Shown piece by piece: positions 5,482 through 6,118 of a stretch of DNA of 6,118 nucleotides; the stretch's first letter is position 1, and each line of letters begins with the position of its first letter. Location: positions 1 to 6,118 of the forward strand of contig JACZSS010000191.1 of assembly GCA_022574115.1 (NCBI GenBank). The letters run 5' to 3'. The position numbers and the translations under genes were made by a program. The stretch comes from Candidatus Heimdallarchaeota archaeon (GTDB lineage Archaea; Asgardarchaeota; Heimdallarchaeia; Heimdallarchaeales; Kariarchaeaceae). Under the pieces are notes generated by a model. The model worked only from the letters and a program-made list of their open reading frames with translations. It had not been told where the DNA came from and ran no database searches.

Positions 5482-5655
5482 ATGGACGATCGTGCTCAAA
5501 CATACAACGACCTAATGTATGCCTTCGAAGAGATGGTAGGAAAATTTATTGTGGACAACGCGCTGAGCGTCGGGTTAAAACCCATCGAAGCTTATATCGT
5601 AGTCGAGAACGTACTCAAAACTATGAAAGAAGATATTAGATCAAAGAAACGATAG
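5482..5655 (+). CDS. Small protein of unknown function (57 residues)
   Basis: I do not recognise this family. The frame runs from ATG to TAG and encodes 57 residues with a charged, balanced composition: an N-terminal stretch (DDRAQTYNDLMYAFEEMVGK) that looks helical, a central FIVDNALSVGLKP, and a second probable helix (IEAYIVVENVLKTMKEDIR) ending in a basic SKKR. The pattern suggests a soluble two-helix hairpin with a turn near GLKP; there is no signal peptide, cysteine pair or membrane segment. Support for it being real: a TATA-like box at the right distance, good amphipathic spacing of hydrophobic residues, and codon use like the neighbours. It is divergent from the THUMP gene and stands alone. 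It could be a small adaptor or regulator, but that is a guess. Confidence 0.65.
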   Translation: MDDRAQTYNDLMYAFEEMVGKFIVDNALSVGLKPIEAYIVVENVLKTMKEDIRSKKR

Positions 5656-6024
5656 AACTATATCCTGACTCATCATTTGGGTTTCAATTCAATCATTACG
5701 GGGTCTTGGCTGCTTTTTATTGATGTCTCAGTTATATTTCGATTTGAATACTGCTCTTACTTATCTGTTGTCAGAGTTCACAGGATTAGATATATTTCAC
5801 AGACCGTAGACAAAAGACGCGTTGGCATTTTCGTTAATTGCAAATGAGCTATTAATCTTTCTTTTCAGATTATGGGCCTATGACCATCACGTAGAGTACA
5901 GAAGTATAGTTCGTTCCTCAAATGGACAAAACTAAATAGGAACTAAATGAGGTAAATTACCTTGGATCGTCGCAAACCATCTATCATAGAATTTTCAATT
6001 CACTTCAAATCTTTTGCTTGTAAT
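5656..6024. other. Region without a supported gene
   Basis: These 369 bases have frequent stops in all frames. The longest ATG-started frame I found by hand is 28 codons (5723-5809, +), with no promoter or ribosome-binding site of note. The stretch contains a T-run at 5714-5718, a pyrimidine tract at 5856-5866 and an imperfect 12-base tandem duplication (AACTAAAT followed by AGG or GAGG) at 5930-5952. I saw no tRNA fold and no C/D guide-RNA pair. It could hold a terminator and the promoter-free 3' flank of the two neighbouring genes, or an undetected RNA. Confidence 0.5.
5714..5718 (+). terminator. Possible T-tract terminator after the small gene
   Basis: Five T residues in the context GCTTTTTATT lie 59 bases past the stop of the 57-residue gene. 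Archaeal RNA polymerase commonly terminates at short T runs in the coding strand. There is no strong stem ahead of it, and a single five-base run is weak evidence. Confidence 0.25.
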
Positions 6025-6118
6025 TCAGTTATCCTCTTGTATTTCATAGTCATCTGGGTTTATTTGATCCTTATCATCAGATCCAGGAGCTTCAGTTAGT
6101 TGTTTAAGATCTGTGAAA
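6025..6118 (-). CDS. C-terminal end of an unidentified acidic protein (partial)
   Basis: On the minus strand the frame entering at base 6117 is open for 30 codons to a TGA at 6025-6027. The peptide is hydrophilic and acidic (it includes EAPGSDDKDQINPDDYEIQEDN), much like the charged tails that end many archaeal proteins. The gene would start beyond the window, so no function can be given. A 30-codon open stretch can arise by chance, even in AT-rich DNA, so the call rests mostly on composition. If real, it and the 57-residue gene converge across the empty stretch 5656-6024. Confidence 0.45.
   Translation of the reverse strand, partial: FTDLKQLTEAPGSDDKDQINPDDYEIQEDN

Noticed and set aside
5665..5680. 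Minus-strand ATGATGA as box C of a C/D guide RNA
   Set aside because: No matching CTGA box at a suitable distance on that strand, and it would run into the 57-residue gene.
5723..5809. 28-codon frame (starts MSQLYFDLN) as a small gene
   Set aside because: There is no promoter or ribosome-binding site at a sensible distance, and such short frames are common by chance.
5900..5925. GTTCGTTCC as the T-arm of a tRNA
   Set aside because: No pairing acceptor, D-arm or anticodon arm could be found on either side.

Overview
The window is archaeal. It carries the core of the archaeal exosome superoperon: the end of Rrp4, then Rrp41 and Rrp42, ribosomal protein L37Ae, an Imp4/Brix-type ribosome biogenesis protein, the KEOPS subunit Pcc1, prefoldin beta and a DHH/DHHA1 phosphoesterase, all on the + strand. 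Other archaeal signs are TATA-like boxes about 22-31 bases ahead of nearly leaderless starts, Shine-Dalgarno sites at downstream operon genes, and TTG/GTG starts. The DNA is AT-rich by eye. The lineage cannot be fixed from the sequence alone. A TACK or Asgard archaeon would fit, but this is a guess.

Layout. 1-116 is the C-terminal end of rrp4. 147-1334 is rrp41, with a normal RNase PH core followed by an unusual acidic, low-complexity tail of about 160 residues that contains three 9-residue repeats. 1336-2154 is rrp42. An 88-base gap at 2155-2242 holds a probable promoter. 2243-3329 is a tight run of rpl37ae, brix and pcc1. A second promoter-like gap precedes pfdB and the DHH gene (3394-4773). 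The DHH gene converges, with 19 bases between stops, on a minus-strand THUMP-domain gene (4793-5353). That gene is divergent from a 57-residue unknown protein at 5482-5655. No gene was found in 5656-6024. The last 93 bases probably hold the C-terminal end of another minus-strand gene.

How the genes fit together. Rrp4, Rrp41 and Rrp42 form the 3'-5' phosphorolytic RNA exosome: a hexameric Rrp41/Rrp42 ring with a cap containing Rrp4. The DHH protein is of a family that includes nucleases of short oligonucleotides, so it could finish off exosome products, though this is inference. Rpl37Ae and the Brix protein belong to the large ribosomal subunit and its assembly or rRNA processing. Pcc1 belongs to KEOPS (tRNA t6A synthesis), the THUMP protein probably binds tRNA, and prefoldin beta assists folding of new proteins. 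The theme is RNA processing plus making the translation machinery.

The main oddities are the long repeat-bearing acidic tail on Rrp41, the absence of rpoP from its frequent place after rpl37ae, a mixed leaderless/Shine-Dalgarno start pattern, and the small unknown gene with its own promoter. I saw no CRISPR array, transposon, tRNA or rRNA.
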